A DNA stretch of 64,000 nt from assembly GCA_003990705.1 (NCBI GenBank), contig AP018318.1:2669501-2733500 (forward strand), in the 5' to 3' direction. Positions 43,760 through 51,795 of the stretch are shown here, piece after piece. The first letter of the stretch is position 1. The number at the start of each line of letters is the position of its first letter. A program made the position numbers and the translations under genes. Origin of the DNA: Nostoc sp. HK-01 (GTDB lineage Bacteria; Cyanobacteriota; Cyanobacteriia; Cyanobacteriales; Nostocaceae). Below the pieces are notes generated by a model. That model ran no database searches, had not been told where the DNA came from, and saw nothing but the letters and a program-made list of their open reading frames with translations.

Positions 43760-44902
43760 ATGACCCGCCCAATATATCAAAACGGCGATGTACTTACCGC
43801 CGAAGCTGTTAATGCTATCGGGTACCCAATCCCAGATGGACAGGACTTCATCGGGCGAGGGCCAAAGGTAGTAGATAGTTTCCTAGATGACTCCCCAGAC
43901 CAAATAAAGGGTAGATTTTACAACTTCTACGACAGATTAAAAGTCAGTCACCAATCGGGACTGACTTTTGCTTATTTAAGTGGATTGGTACTGCTTTCTA
44001 GTGGTTCTATAGTTACAATTTCAGCCAGCACTATTAATGTTCCTAACAACGCTACCAGCTATATATATGTAAGTAGCGCGGGGGCAGTAGCTACTGCACC
44101 ATCATTACCTAATGAGTCATTTCCGCTGGCACTAGTAACTACAGCAAGCGGTACACTAAGTGGCGCAGTAGCTGACCTGCGAGACAAGCTCGTAGACAGA
44201 GTACAACCATCCACTGTACCTTCCTCAATCCAAACAGGTATGGGCATGGAATGGTGGGGTTCTACCTTACCTTCAGGCGGTTGGTTATGGCAAGACGGCA
44301 CTGAATATGACATTGCAACCTATCCAGCACTAGATGCTGTCTTGGGTGCAGCATTCCGCACTACTGCTGGTAAGTTTCGAGTGCCGGACAGACGAGGGCG
44401 TGTTGGAGTTGGTGCTGGTACTGGCACAGGTTTGACCGCACGGACGGTTGGACAATTAATTGGTGCTGAGAACCATCAGCTAAACGTAACTGAGATGCCT
44501 GTGCATGGGCATAGCACAACCGAATCTCCTCACACCCACGGCACTAGCCAGACTCCACATACCCACACATTTATAGAAGCAGCACACACTCACCCGTTGC
44601 TGGTTTGGGATGGTACAGATGGTAATGCCTCTGGTGGATTTGCAGATGAGCGTGTAGATAGCTTTATTAGCAATGCAGCTATAGCAGGGGAAGTGGCGGC
44701 TACAAGAAGTTACCGCGCAAATAATGGTGCTGGTGTGCCAATCATACAGAATATAAGCACTGGATCGAGCATTGCCCAAGGTAATGCCAATATTTCCCTG
44801 AGTGCTACATCTACTGGAATCACTGTTAATAGCCAAGGCGGGGGCGCGGCACACAACAATATGCAGCCAAGCGTTGTTTGCAATTACATAATCAAAATCT
44901 AA
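43760..44902 (+). CDS. Tail-collar domain fibre protein
   Basis: 380 residues. [40 protein letters not shown] and [16 protein letters not shown] form a phage tail collar domain. The [20 protein letters not shown] series supplies several H-x-H pairs; in T4 gp37 such motifs bind iron in the fibre core. The N-terminal 150 residues are a beta-rich attachment domain. Confidence 0.85.
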   Translation: MTRPIYQNGDVLTAEAVNAIGYPIPDGQDFIGRGPKVVDSFLDDSPDQIKGRFYNFYDRLKVSHQSGLTFAYLSGLVLLSSGSIVTISASTINVPNNATSYIYVSSAGAVATAPSLPNESFPLALVTTASGTLSGAVADLRDKLVDRVQPSTVPSSIQTGMGMEWWGSTLPSGGWLWQDGTEYDIATYPALDAVLGAAFRTTAGKFRVPDRRGRVGVGAGTGTGLTARTVGQLIGAENHQLNVTEMPVHGHSTTESPHTHGTSQTPHTHTFIEAAHTHPLLVWDGTDGNASGGFADERVDSFISNAAIAGEVAATRSYRANNGAGVPIIQNISTGSSIAQGNANISLSATSTGITVNSQGGGAAHNNMQPSVVCNYIIKI

Positions 44903-44904
44903 AT

Positions 44905-46668
44905 ATGCCCACATACCGAAAGATTAAAGCCACATTCATGGGAGTGGGGCAGGTTGCGCTTGCCCGCCAACCCGTGAAGGTGCAGCATCTACAGCGCAAT
45001 GATGCTAATGGGGTAATCTTCCCTAAAGATATAGACACCTTCTACACGGATTCGGCAGGGTATGTAGAATTTACCCTCTGGACTAATGAGGAGGGGGAGA
45101 ATGCTTCTCAGTACCGCATTACCTTACCTGATGGCACTTACTTTGATACTGTGGTGCCTGTTGGTACTTCTGATTTGGAACTGTCTGTGCTAGAAGATGG
45201 TGGAGTTAACAGTGCCGACCCCCAGTACCAGACCTTAATCAGCTACATATTAAGTGAGGTTGGGGCTGGAGCAGGGGCCTCACCGATCGCTTCTGCTACT
45301 GTATCGGGAACTGTAAAAACCAATACTACTACTGCTGACCCCGTGGTATACCTCAAAACAGAGGTCGACACCGCGCTGGCTCTCAAGGCTAATACTAGTG
45401 CTTTGTCAGGTTATGTTACGAATGGTGGTTTAACCACCACACTAGCAGGCTACGTAACTAGCAGTAGTTTAACCACCACGTTAGGTTCATACCTTCTGTC
45501 ATCAACGCGGGGCGCGGCGAACGGTGTAGCAAGCTTGGATGGTAGCACGCTTGTACCTGCGGCTCAAATTCCAAATATTCAGAACCTAAATGGCACTCTT
45601 ACCGTTGCCAAAGGCGGTACTGGTGCAACTACTGCTAGTGCAGCACTAACCAACCTTGGTGCAGTGGCAACCACAGATGGCAGACTAAGTGATGCTAGAA
45701 CACCTACAGGTAGTGCCGGAGGCAGCCTATCAGGTACATACCCTAATCCCACTATCGCCACCAGTGGAGTAACTGCTGGGAGTTATACCAATGCAAATAT
45801 TACTGTAGGTACTGATGGGCGAATCACTGCTGCAAGTAATGGTGCTGGTGGAGGCGGGGGAAGTGCGCCTACTGCCTCTAGCACAGTCACAGGTACGGTA
45901 AAGACAAATACCACTGTTGCTGATCCGGTGGTTTACCTCAAAACAGAGGTTGACACGGCTATAAGCTCCCACGCTACAAACACTAGTAATCCCCACGCAG
46001 TGACTGCGGCTCAAGTAGGCAATACTACAGCACAGTGGAATGCAAATCAGCTTCAAGGTATCCCTATCTCAGCCACAAGCCCAACTAACGGGCAAATGTT
46101 GAAGTTCAACGGGTCAGTTTACGCTCCTACAAATGATGTTCAATCTAATTGGCAAACATCCGGGGGTTCGGGGCGATTTTACATTTATTCCAATAGCACA
46201 GTTTCAGCTACCAACACTGCATTAAGTCTTGGTGTTGTTTACCTTTTCCCTTTATTCATCCTCAAGACAGTAACTATTGACCAATTAGTAATTAATGTCA
46301 CTACAGCTGGAAGTGGATTAATGAGACTTGGTGTCTATGATGAAGCTTCAGATCTTCCTAATAATTTAATCTTTGAAGCTGCGGAGGTAGCCAATACTTC
46401 CACAGGATTTCGCACAACAAGTGTTACCCCCTCGCTAACACTAACTCCTGCTAGATACTGGGCGGCATTCTTTAGCTCCACGGCTATTACAGTATCTTGT
46501 ATGTCTACTAATCTTTTAAATTCTTCTGTTTTTGGATCGGCAAGCGCGACTACAACTACATCATCTTTAGGTAGAACTGTTTCACTTTCTTATGGTGCGC
46601 TACCTAATCCTATTTCAGGAACAACTTTATCTTCTACTATACCTATTTTTTGGGTAAGGAATGTTTAA
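44905..46668 (+). CDS. Large tail fibre with internal duplication
   Basis: 587 residues from the ATG at 44905; the TTG at 44878 lies inside the previous gene. An N-terminal domain ([20 protein letters not shown]) is followed by collagen-free beta repeats including [20 protein letters not shown], duplicated near residues 135 and 340, and the common fibre motif [20 protein letters not shown]. The last 150 residues are an unrelated beta-sandwich, probably the receptor-binding tip, encoded by more AT-rich DNA. Confidence 0.75.
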   Translation: MPTYRKIKATFMGVGQVALARQPVKVQHLQRNDANGVIFPKDIDTFYTDSAGYVEFTLWTNEEGENASQYRITLPDGTYFDTVVPVGTSDLELSVLEDGGVNSADPQYQTLISYILSEVGAGAGASPIASATVSGTVKTNTTTADPVVYLKTEVDTALALKANTSALSGYVTNGGLTTTLAGYVTSSSLTTTLGSYLLSSTRGAANGVASLDGSTLVPAAQIPNIQNLNGTLTVAKGGTGATTASAALTNLGAVATTDGRLSDARTPTGSAGGSLSGTYPNPTIATSGVTAGSYTNANITVGTDGRITAASNGAGGGGGSAPTASSTVTGTVKTNTTVADPVVYLKTEVDTAISSHATNTSNPHAVTAAQVGNTTAQWNANQLQGIPISATSPTNGQMLKFNGSVYAPTNDVQSNWQTSGGSGRFYIYSNSTVSATNTALSLGVVYLFPLFILKTVTIDQLVINVTTAGSGLMRLGVYDEASDLPNNLIFEAAEVANTSTGFRTTSVTPSLTLTPARYWAAFFSSTAITVSCMSTNLLNSSVFGSASATTTTSSLGRTVSLSYGALPNPISGTTLSSTIPIFWVRNV

Positions 46669-46669
46669 T

Positions 46670-46843
46670 ATGGCTAGATATATTCGTTTTTCAGGGCAGG
46701 ATGAAAATGGACAAGAGTGGAAATATTACGTTGAGGTAGTTCTACGCAAATATTGGGATCAGATCGCAGGCACGGAACCTGGATTCGAGCCAGATCCTAT
46801 TACCGATGAGGTAGTGGTTGATGGAGACTACCCGGACAACTAG
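46670..46843 (+). CDS. Small hypothetical tail-region protein
   Basis: 57 residues from the ATG at 46670 (MARYIRFSGQDENGQEWKYY, then EPGFEPDPITDEVVVDGDYP). Acidic. It overlaps nothing and precedes a terminator. It may be a fibre assembly or attachment factor; no family recognised. Confidence 0.55.
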   Translation: MARYIRFSGQDENGQEWKYYVEVVLRKYWDQIAGTEPGFEPDPITDEVVVDGDYPDN

Positions 46844-46860
46844 ATAAAAGTTTTTGATGT

Positions 46861-46886
46861 CCTCCTATTAACCTAGGAGGGCTTTT
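46861..46886 (+). terminator. Intrinsic terminator after the fibre genes
   Basis: CCTCCTA and TAGGAGG pair across a 6-nt loop, then GCTTTT. Confidence 0.8.
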
Positions 46887-46946
46887 ACATATAAAAATAG
46901 AAGGGTTGTTTTAAGATGCAAGATATATTTCATCTTAATTTAAATT

Positions 46947-46975
46947 AAAAACCCCAACTAATAAATTGGGGGGTT
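46947..46975. terminator. Second hairpin before the holin-like gene
   Basis: AAACCCCAA and TTGGGGGGTTT pair across an 8-nt loop, with T residues after. It is 28 bp before the holin-like gene, so termination here would set that gene apart. Confidence 0.65.
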
Positions 46976-46999
46976 TCTCTAATTCTTTTCAACAGAAAT

Positions 47000-47341
47000 A
47001 TGAATAATAATATCTCGAAAACTGACCAACATCAACAGCAACTCGCTGTTTCAATCACACCAGAAATGCAGAACCGCGTCCTAGACCAAGTACTAATCCA
47101 GTCATCAGGCGTAGGGTTGGGTATTATTCTTTCTATTCTTGGTATGGTTGCCCTGGCAGAATGGTTGGGCTTGCGGGCAGCATTACGGGGGTGGATTGAT
47201 AGACAGAAGGTAGAGTCCGAGGCGCTAAAGAATCTTAGTAACGCCTTTACCTTATTCCTCTCTGAGTATAAGCGGGACAATGCGGACATTCAGAATAAAC
47301 TACAAAATCTATACGATAAGCCTTGCGTACATAAACGATAA
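47000..47341 (+). CDS. Holin-like single-span membrane protein
   Basis: 113 residues with one hydrophobic segment (GVGLGIILSILGMVALAEWL, about 37-57), then a charged helical tail. Size, topology and position at the end of the virion module suit a holin or membrane-lysis protein. No endolysin is adjacent, which weakens the call. Confidence 0.55.
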   Translation: MNNNISKTDQHQQQLAVSITPEMQNRVLDQVLIQSSGVGLGIILSILGMVALAEWLGLRAALRGWIDRQKVESEALKNLSNAFTLFLSEYKRDNADIQNKLQNLYDKPCVHKR

Positions 47342-47375
47342 AATACCCCGGTAGAATAGTCTACCGGGGTATTTT
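47341..47375. terminator. Perfect bidirectional terminator
   Basis: AAATACCCCGGTAG and CTACCGGGGTATTT form a 14-bp perfect stem with a 6-nt loop, separating convergent genes. Confidence 0.95.
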
Positions 47376-47380
47376 ATTAA

Positions 47381-47590
47381 CTATCTAGACACTTTCTTGC
47401 GAGATTTGAGAGATTTTACTTGCTCAGTCCTTAAAAACACAACGTATTCAGACATCTCCTTAAAATCACGATCGTATTCTTTGCAAACGCTCAATAAATT
47501 GAATAAGTAATGTTCAATGAAGTTTACGTCTGCTCGTGTTGCTGTTAAGATAGCGTTAACTACTGCTGTCTCTAAATCTTCTAGTTTCAT
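47381..47590 (-). CDS. Small hypothetical protein of the integrase operon
   Basis: 69 residues from the ATG at 47590, preceded by GGAGA. An extension to 47662 would run through a Pro/Arg stretch without a ribosome site. Helical (LEDLETAVVNAILTATRADV, then Lys/Arg-rich end). It is third after integrase and the RHH gene. Function unknown. Confidence 0.6.
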   Translation of the reverse strand: MKLEDLETAVVNAILTATRADVNFIEHYLFNLLSVCKEYDRDFKEMSEYVVFLRTEQVKSLKSRKKVSR

Positions 47591-47658
47591 GGGTTGATCT
47601 CCAGATATAGAAGACGGGGCGCGGGTTGGGCGTGGGGTGTTGGTAGCACCTTCCGCCC

Positions 47659-47838
47659 TCAAGCTTCAGAATTCCAGTCAATAAGTCCTCTAGCAGCCCG
47701 CTCAACAAACTCACTTCGGGAAATACCGTGTTTGTCAGCTTCTCTTTTTAGAAGATCCCAACAGGTGTCGGTGAGCATGATACTGCGGTGCTGCTTTAGT
47801 TCGTTCCAATCAACTGGTGTACCTCTTACTCGCTTCAT
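47659..47838 (-). CDS. Ribbon-helix-helix regulator, 59 aa
   Basis: ATG at 47838 with AAAGGA upstream. MKRVRGTPVDWNELKQHRSI then MLTDTCWDLLKREADKHGIS and RSEFVERAARGLIDW follow the CopG/Arc pattern with the GISRSEFVERA second helix. It lies 76 bp after the integrase stop on the same strand and could be a control or excision factor. Confidence 0.75.
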   Translation of the reverse strand: MKRVRGTPVDWNELKQHRSIMLTDTCWDLLKREADKHGISRSEFVERAARGLIDWNSEA

Positions 47839-47914
47839 CGCCCCGTCCTTTGGCTTACTAGAATATGTTCACATACTAAATAGCCTCTAGTCAAGGGTTT
47901 TAGAAAAATATTTT

Positions 47915-49009
47915 TCAGATTGGTATATCAGGTAAATCAGGGCGATTTATCATATGCCCGTAGGTCATCATTACCATCCGAGTGTCACCATGCCCAGCGA
48001 TGTAAGCTACTCCAGTAAGCGGTGTGCCTTGCTCTATAGCGTGGCTAATCGTGGTGTGGCGCGTGGTGTAGGGTCTTCTGTAGTCAACACCTACTTTAGT
48101 AAGCACTTTTACCCAGTACCTTTCCCTAAAATTACCATCGTCTATTGTTTTGCCTTTGACTGTGGTGAACACTAGGCAATCTCGGTATGTCCTGTGCGGT
48201 TTAATTGATAAAAGTAGTTGCTTAAGTTCAGGACTCATTTTTAGCTGGCGCGCGCCACCTGACTTGGTTTCCTTCCGAACCCTTTGGTAGCCATTGCCTG
48301 CCCAGTCTCTGGACAAGCTCTCCTGGACTGTTATCAGTTCTCGCTCAAAATTAATGTGTTCCCAGCGCAACCCGATCGCTTCTGAGGTTCTTACACCAGT
48401 AGCCAACAAAAACTTGACAAACGATACATAGTGTGGTGCAAACTCTTCAAAGCCTTTAATGATTGTCCTGATTTCCCTGTCATTAAAAGGCTTTATAGGC
48501 TTTGGCGCAACCTTACGGGTCTTCACATCAGCATAATGGTTAACGTCTGTCAATCCCTTAGTTAAAGCCCATTTGAAGCAAGATTTTAGATAGCCTAGGC
48601 GCTGATTAAAGGTGGACGGGGAGAGTTCGGCTTTTACTAACCATGCTGTATCAGTTAAGTCTGGGTTAGATTTAACAATCTGCTGTCTAATTGTTTTGTA
48701 GTGATGTTCTCTGGTGGCAGCCGGGAGGTCGAGCGAGTCTACCCACGCGTCCCATAACTTAATTAATAACTTTGGCTTTGGCGGGGCTGGTTGAGTCTTA
48801 AGTGATAGCCTGTAACGATCTAAAGTGGGGTCAAAATTCCTGGCAAGGATGTCGTTCTCTATTTGTGTGGCTATAGCTCTGGCATTTGCTATATCCCGCT
48901 TATCACTGTAACGTCCAGCGGGTATAGGGTTGAAGCTATATCGCTTGCCACCATGAGTGAATTTTAACTGTATGCTCCCATTATTATTTATTGGTTCAAT
49001 TTTTCGCAT
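47915..49009 (-). CDS. int: Tyrosine integrase
   Basis: 364 residues. The N-terminus (QLKFTHGGKRYSFNPIPAGR, then ARNFDPTLDRY) matches the arm-DNA-binding domain of DUF3596-type integrases; a core-binding helical domain follows. The catalytic domain has Arg in ATGVRTSEAIGLRW, the lysine beta-hairpin (ETKSGGARQLKM), R in YTTRHTTISHA (where Y replaces the first His of H-x-x-R), H in AGHGDTRMVMMTYGH and the nucleophile Tyr. It lies just inside attR, with candidate arm sites directly upstream of its start. Confidence 0.92.
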   Translation of the reverse strand: MRKIEPINNNGSIQLKFTHGGKRYSFNPIPAGRYSDKRDIANARAIATQIENDILARNFDPTLDRYRLSLKTQPAPPKPKLLIKLWDAWVDSLDLPAATREHHYKTIRQQIVKSNPDLTDTAWLVKAELSPSTFNQRLGYLKSCFKWALTKGLTDVNHYADVKTRKVAPKPIKPFNDREIRTIIKGFEEFAPHYVSFVKFLLATGVRTSEAIGLRWEHINFERELITVQESLSRDWAGNGYQRVRKETKSGGARQLKMSPELKQLLLSIKPHRTYRDCLVFTTVKGKTIDDGNFRERYWVKVLTKVGVDYRRPYTTRHTTISHAIEQGTPLTGVAYIAGHGDTRMVMMTYGHMINRPDLPDIPI

Positions 49010-49029
49010 TGTCCTAACCCTGTCCTAAA
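49010..49029. promoter_or_regulatory. TGTCCTAA repeat pair inside attR
   Basis: TGTCCTAACCCTGTCCTAAA at 49010-49029 is identical to 12673-12692. It touches the integrase start codon, so binding could both recombine and repress. Confidence 0.65.
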
Positions 49030-49049
49030 TGGTGGGTTAGAACCTCCGA

Positions 49050-49121
49050 GCCCGTGTGGCTCAGTGGTAGAGCACACCCTTGGTAAGGGTGAGGTCACGA
49101 GTTCAATCCTCGTCACGGGCT
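49050..49121 (+). tRNA. tRNA-Thr (GGT), right copy at attR
   Basis: Identical to the left copy over all 72 nt plus two T residues (repeat 49050-49123). The upstream sequences are unrelated, so the shared block begins exactly at nucleotide 1. This copy is complete, but its promoter is unclear. Confidence 0.95.
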
Positions 49122-49228
49122 TTCAAAACACTTAATAGTCAATAGTTTGTAGTACATAGTCTAAATTACTTTTAGATTTCATCAACACTCAGCCTACAGG
49201 TCAAAAATTGCATAGAAGTTGCATAAAT

Positions 49229-49327
49229 AAATGGCGTTGCTAATTAGTTGAAGGATTTTGCCTCACCCAGAGGAGCAGAGAGAATTAAGTATATTAGGCT
49301 TTATCTCCTGATTCAGCAACGCCATTT
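49229..49327. mobile_element. MITE-like element with 13-bp terminal inverted repeats
   Basis: AAATGGCGTTGCT (49229-49241) and AGCAACGCCATTT (49315-49327) are exact inverse copies with 73 bp between them and no ORF. It lies just beyond the prophage and directly downstream of msrA; the T-run after the right repeat could also serve as terminator. Confidence 0.65.
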
Positions 49328-49353
49328 TTTCCTTGGGACTACTGTCTGACTGC

Positions 49354-50022
49354 TTACTTCACTTCTGCTTCAAATACACCTACAGGACAAGCAACGTTTG
49401 TCCCGCCTAAACCACAATAGCCGTTGGGGTTTTTGGCTAGGTATTGCTGATGATAAGCTTCAGCGTAGTAAAATTCTGGCGCATCTAAGATTTCTGTGGT
49501 GATTTCGCCATAACGCGCCTTGGTTAGTTCTTGTTGATAAGCTTCGCGGGATGCTTCAGCTTGTTGTTTTTGACTTTCAGAATAGACGTAAATCCCCGAA
49601 CGGTATTGTGTACCAGCGTCGTTACCTTGGCGCATTCCTTGAGTGGGGTTGTGGCTTTCCCAAAAAACTTTGAGTATTTGCGCGTAACTAATAACTTGAG
49701 GATCAAACACAACTAATACCACTTCATTGTGGCCAGTCATCCCTGTACAGACTTCTTCGTAGGTAGGGTTGGGTGTGATTCCCGCTGCATAACCTACAGC
49801 AGTGGTATAAACTCCTGGAAGTTGCCAAAATTTACGTTCTGCACCCCAAAAACAGCCCAGTCCAAACACAGCTTGTTCCATACCTGTGGGGAAAGGTGGT
49901 TTTAGGGGATTGTTATTTACATAGTGATGAGCAGGTACTGGCATTTCTTTTGCCCGTCCTGGCAAAGCTTCTTCAGCAGTAGGGAGAGCCAGCTTTTTTT
50001 TACCGAATCCAAACAATACCAT
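49354..50022 (-). CDS. msrA: Peptide methionine sulfoxide reductase A
   Basis: 222 residues. The catalytic [13 protein letters not shown] places the nucleophilic Cys at 57; [31 protein letters not shown] and [25 protein letters not shown] are standard. A 45-residue N-terminal extension resembles other Nostocales MsrA. The enzyme reduces methionine-S-sulfoxide with thioredoxin. Confidence 0.95.
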   Translation of the reverse strand: MVLFGFGKKKLALPTAEEALPGRAKEMPVPAHHYVNNNPLKPPFPTGMEQAVFGLGCFWGAERKFWQLPGVYTTAVGYAAGITPNPTYEEVCTGMTGHNEVVLVVFDPQVISYAQILKVFWESHNPTQGMRQGNDAGTQYRSGIYVYSESQKQQAEASREAYQQELTKARYGEITTEILDAPEFYYAEAYHQQYLAKNPNGYCGLGGTNVACPVGVFEAEVK

Positions 50023-50270
50023 TGGTTCTAACTCTAAGGTTTGATATACATTTTCACTGTAGTTAATATTCTAACGATTCTGGCGATCGCTACTGATATT
50101 CTGCTAAAGCCTGCGATCGCATTTTGACTCGAAGCTGATACCGTTAGGAAATGAATTATTGAACCACAGATAACACGAACAAAAAGATCCCCAACTTTCC
50201 TTCAAAAGTTAGGGAGATGAGCCGCTTGACTTTCAAAAATCAAATGGATATGGATTGCTATTTTGCCTAT

Positions 50271-51542
50271 TTATGCACTTTTATTTATAGAATGCGATCG
50301 CATTCTATATAACTTTCTGCCAAATCCAAGGGCTATGAACGAACCAAGGATAGTGGCTGGTTCTGGCACTGGTGCAGGTGTAGTATTTTGACTAATTGCA
50401 ACTTGACGAAGTTGTACTTGACCAGTACTGGTAAAGGTTAACCCTGTAACAAATGCAGTAATGTCATTAGGATCAAGTCCTGCACTAGGTTCAATACCTA
50501 ATATACGGAACCTATCTACACCGCCATCACCAAAATTAAAGGCAAAACCACCAGTAATATCTACTCCAGAATCAACAAAATCATTTGCTGTGCTGTCAAA
50601 AGTGAACAAATCGTAGAGGTTATCTCCAATACCAGTGGGCAGAATTACAGAGGCAATGTTTGGCCCTGAATCAACAATGTAGTCGTAACCAATTGCGACT
50701 GGAGGATCGATAAACACTGGCTGAGTAGGATCAGCAATGTTAAAGTCGAAATTCCAACCATCTTCTGTAACTACTGGGAGTAAAGGATTTTCTGGAGTTG
50801 CTCCTGGTAATGCACCGTTACGGACAGCAAAAGACCAAAGACCAGGAACAGGCTCAGGAAGATTACTGGTATTTTGTAAGTTGAGAATCTCGGCAGTTCG
50901 TGAGCCAGGCAGAGTGAAGAAATTAACATTATCACCTGCATCAAAGCCTGCTTGGGCTGGAATTCCACCTAGACCATTCACACCGCCACTAGCATTTCCT
51001 GTAGTCCACTCTAAGGTTTCATAACGAAATTCAATGTCAAAGTTTCCTGCACCTGTGTCATTACGATTGCGGAGAACTGTCTGAAAAGTATTCAATTTAT
51101 CAGATCTGTTGGAAAAGTAGCCAACATTGTTCCACGTAACAACAACTGTGTCTGAGTTGGGGGAAGCAACATAAACTTCACCGCAGGTTGTACACCGAGT
51201 ATCAACATCCGACCAGTATGGTGCGATGATTGGTTGGTTAGCAATGGGAAAAGCATTGGGTGTAAAAGTTCTTAATTGACTTCTAAATGTGAGGTTCCCA
51301 TTATTGTTCACAAAGAAGTTATTAAAAGTGTTACCGAAAAAGTTGATTTGAAACGGGAGGTTAAGTTGGTTTGATGATTCATCATCATTTCTCGGAAGGG
51401 CTAATTCTCCAAAACCCGCATTACCACCGAATCCATTCAGCAAAAGACCAGCTGCTTGAGCGTTATTAGCTGTACCTATAATTACAAATGCTGCACTTAA
51501 GGCAGTCATCGATAGCCTATTCAAAAGTTTGGAGATGGTCAT
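50271..51542 (-). CDS. PEP-CTERM protein with nidogen-like domain
   Basis: 423 residues. Signal peptide (LSMTALSAAFVIIGTANNAQ, cleavage near AQA), a NIDO-like domain at about 30-235 (FGNTFNNFFVNNNGNLTFRS, PIIAPYWSDVDTRC, VVVTWNNVGYF), a second beta domain, and a C-terminal PVPEPATILGSFIALGFGRK sorting signal. In PEP-CTERM systems this tail is recognised by an exosortase and the protein is exported to an exopolysaccharide matrix. No exosortase gene is present in the window. Confidence 0.85.
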   Translation of the reverse strand: MTISKLLNRLSMTALSAAFVIIGTANNAQAAGLLLNGFGGNAGFGELALPRNDDESSNQLNLPFQINFFGNTFNNFFVNNNGNLTFRSQLRTFTPNAFPIANQPIIAPYWSDVDTRCTTCGEVYVASPNSDTVVVTWNNVGYFSNRSDKLNTFQTVLRNRNDTGAGNFDIEFRYETLEWTTGNASGGVNGLGGIPAQAGFDAGDNVNFFTLPGSRTAEILNLQNTSNLPEPVPGLWSFAVRNGALPGATPENPLLPVVTEDGWNFDFNIADPTQPVFIDPPVAIGYDYIVDSGPNIASVILPTGIGDNLYDLFTFDSTANDFVDSGVDITGGFAFNFGDGGVDRFRILGIEPSAGLDPNDITAFVTGLTFTSTGQVQLRQVAISQNTTPAPVPEPATILGSFIALGFGRKLYRMRSHSINKSA

Positions 51543-51795
51543 TAGGATGATTTCTTAAACTAACGTGGTTTTACTGAGTCATTACTCCTGCTGAATATCT
51601 GCTGTCTCTGTCCCAGAATGGCAGATTGAAATCGAAGGGTTTGGGAATCCTAAAAACTGAAACTCAGTAAGAGTTTAATATTCTGTTTAAAAAGGTAAAA
51701 TATTTTATGTAAATTTTTCATGAATTATTCAGTATTTATACGTAAAAATTCTGTAAAGCCCGGTGGGGTGGCTATTCTATTAAAGTTGCCGTGAA

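Larger units (their letters stand above)
12562..49123. mobile_element. Integrated contractile-tailed prophage in tRNA-Thr
   Basis: About 36.6 kb bounded by identical 74-bp repeats (12562-12635 and 49050-49123) that each contain a complete tRNA-Thr. Inside are a tyrosine integrase next to the right end, regulators including a KilAC antirepressor, a replication protein, TerS/TerL/portal/capsid genes, a tail sheath and tube, baseplate and fibre genes and a holin-like gene. No structural gene looks broken, so the phage may be inducible. There is no stand-alone endolysin that I can recognise. HIP1 octamers, common in the host flanks, are absent inside. Confidence 0.95.

Noticed and set aside
42252-46668. 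Diversity-generating retroelement acting on the fibre genes
   Set aside because: No reverse transcriptase gene exists in the window, and the fibre duplication is not an A-biased template/variable pair.
12562-49123. Developmentally excised element such as those in heterocysts
   Set aside because: Those elements interrupt a coding sequence that is restored on excision. Here both tRNA copies are complete, so nothing is interrupted; a normal prophage explains the data.
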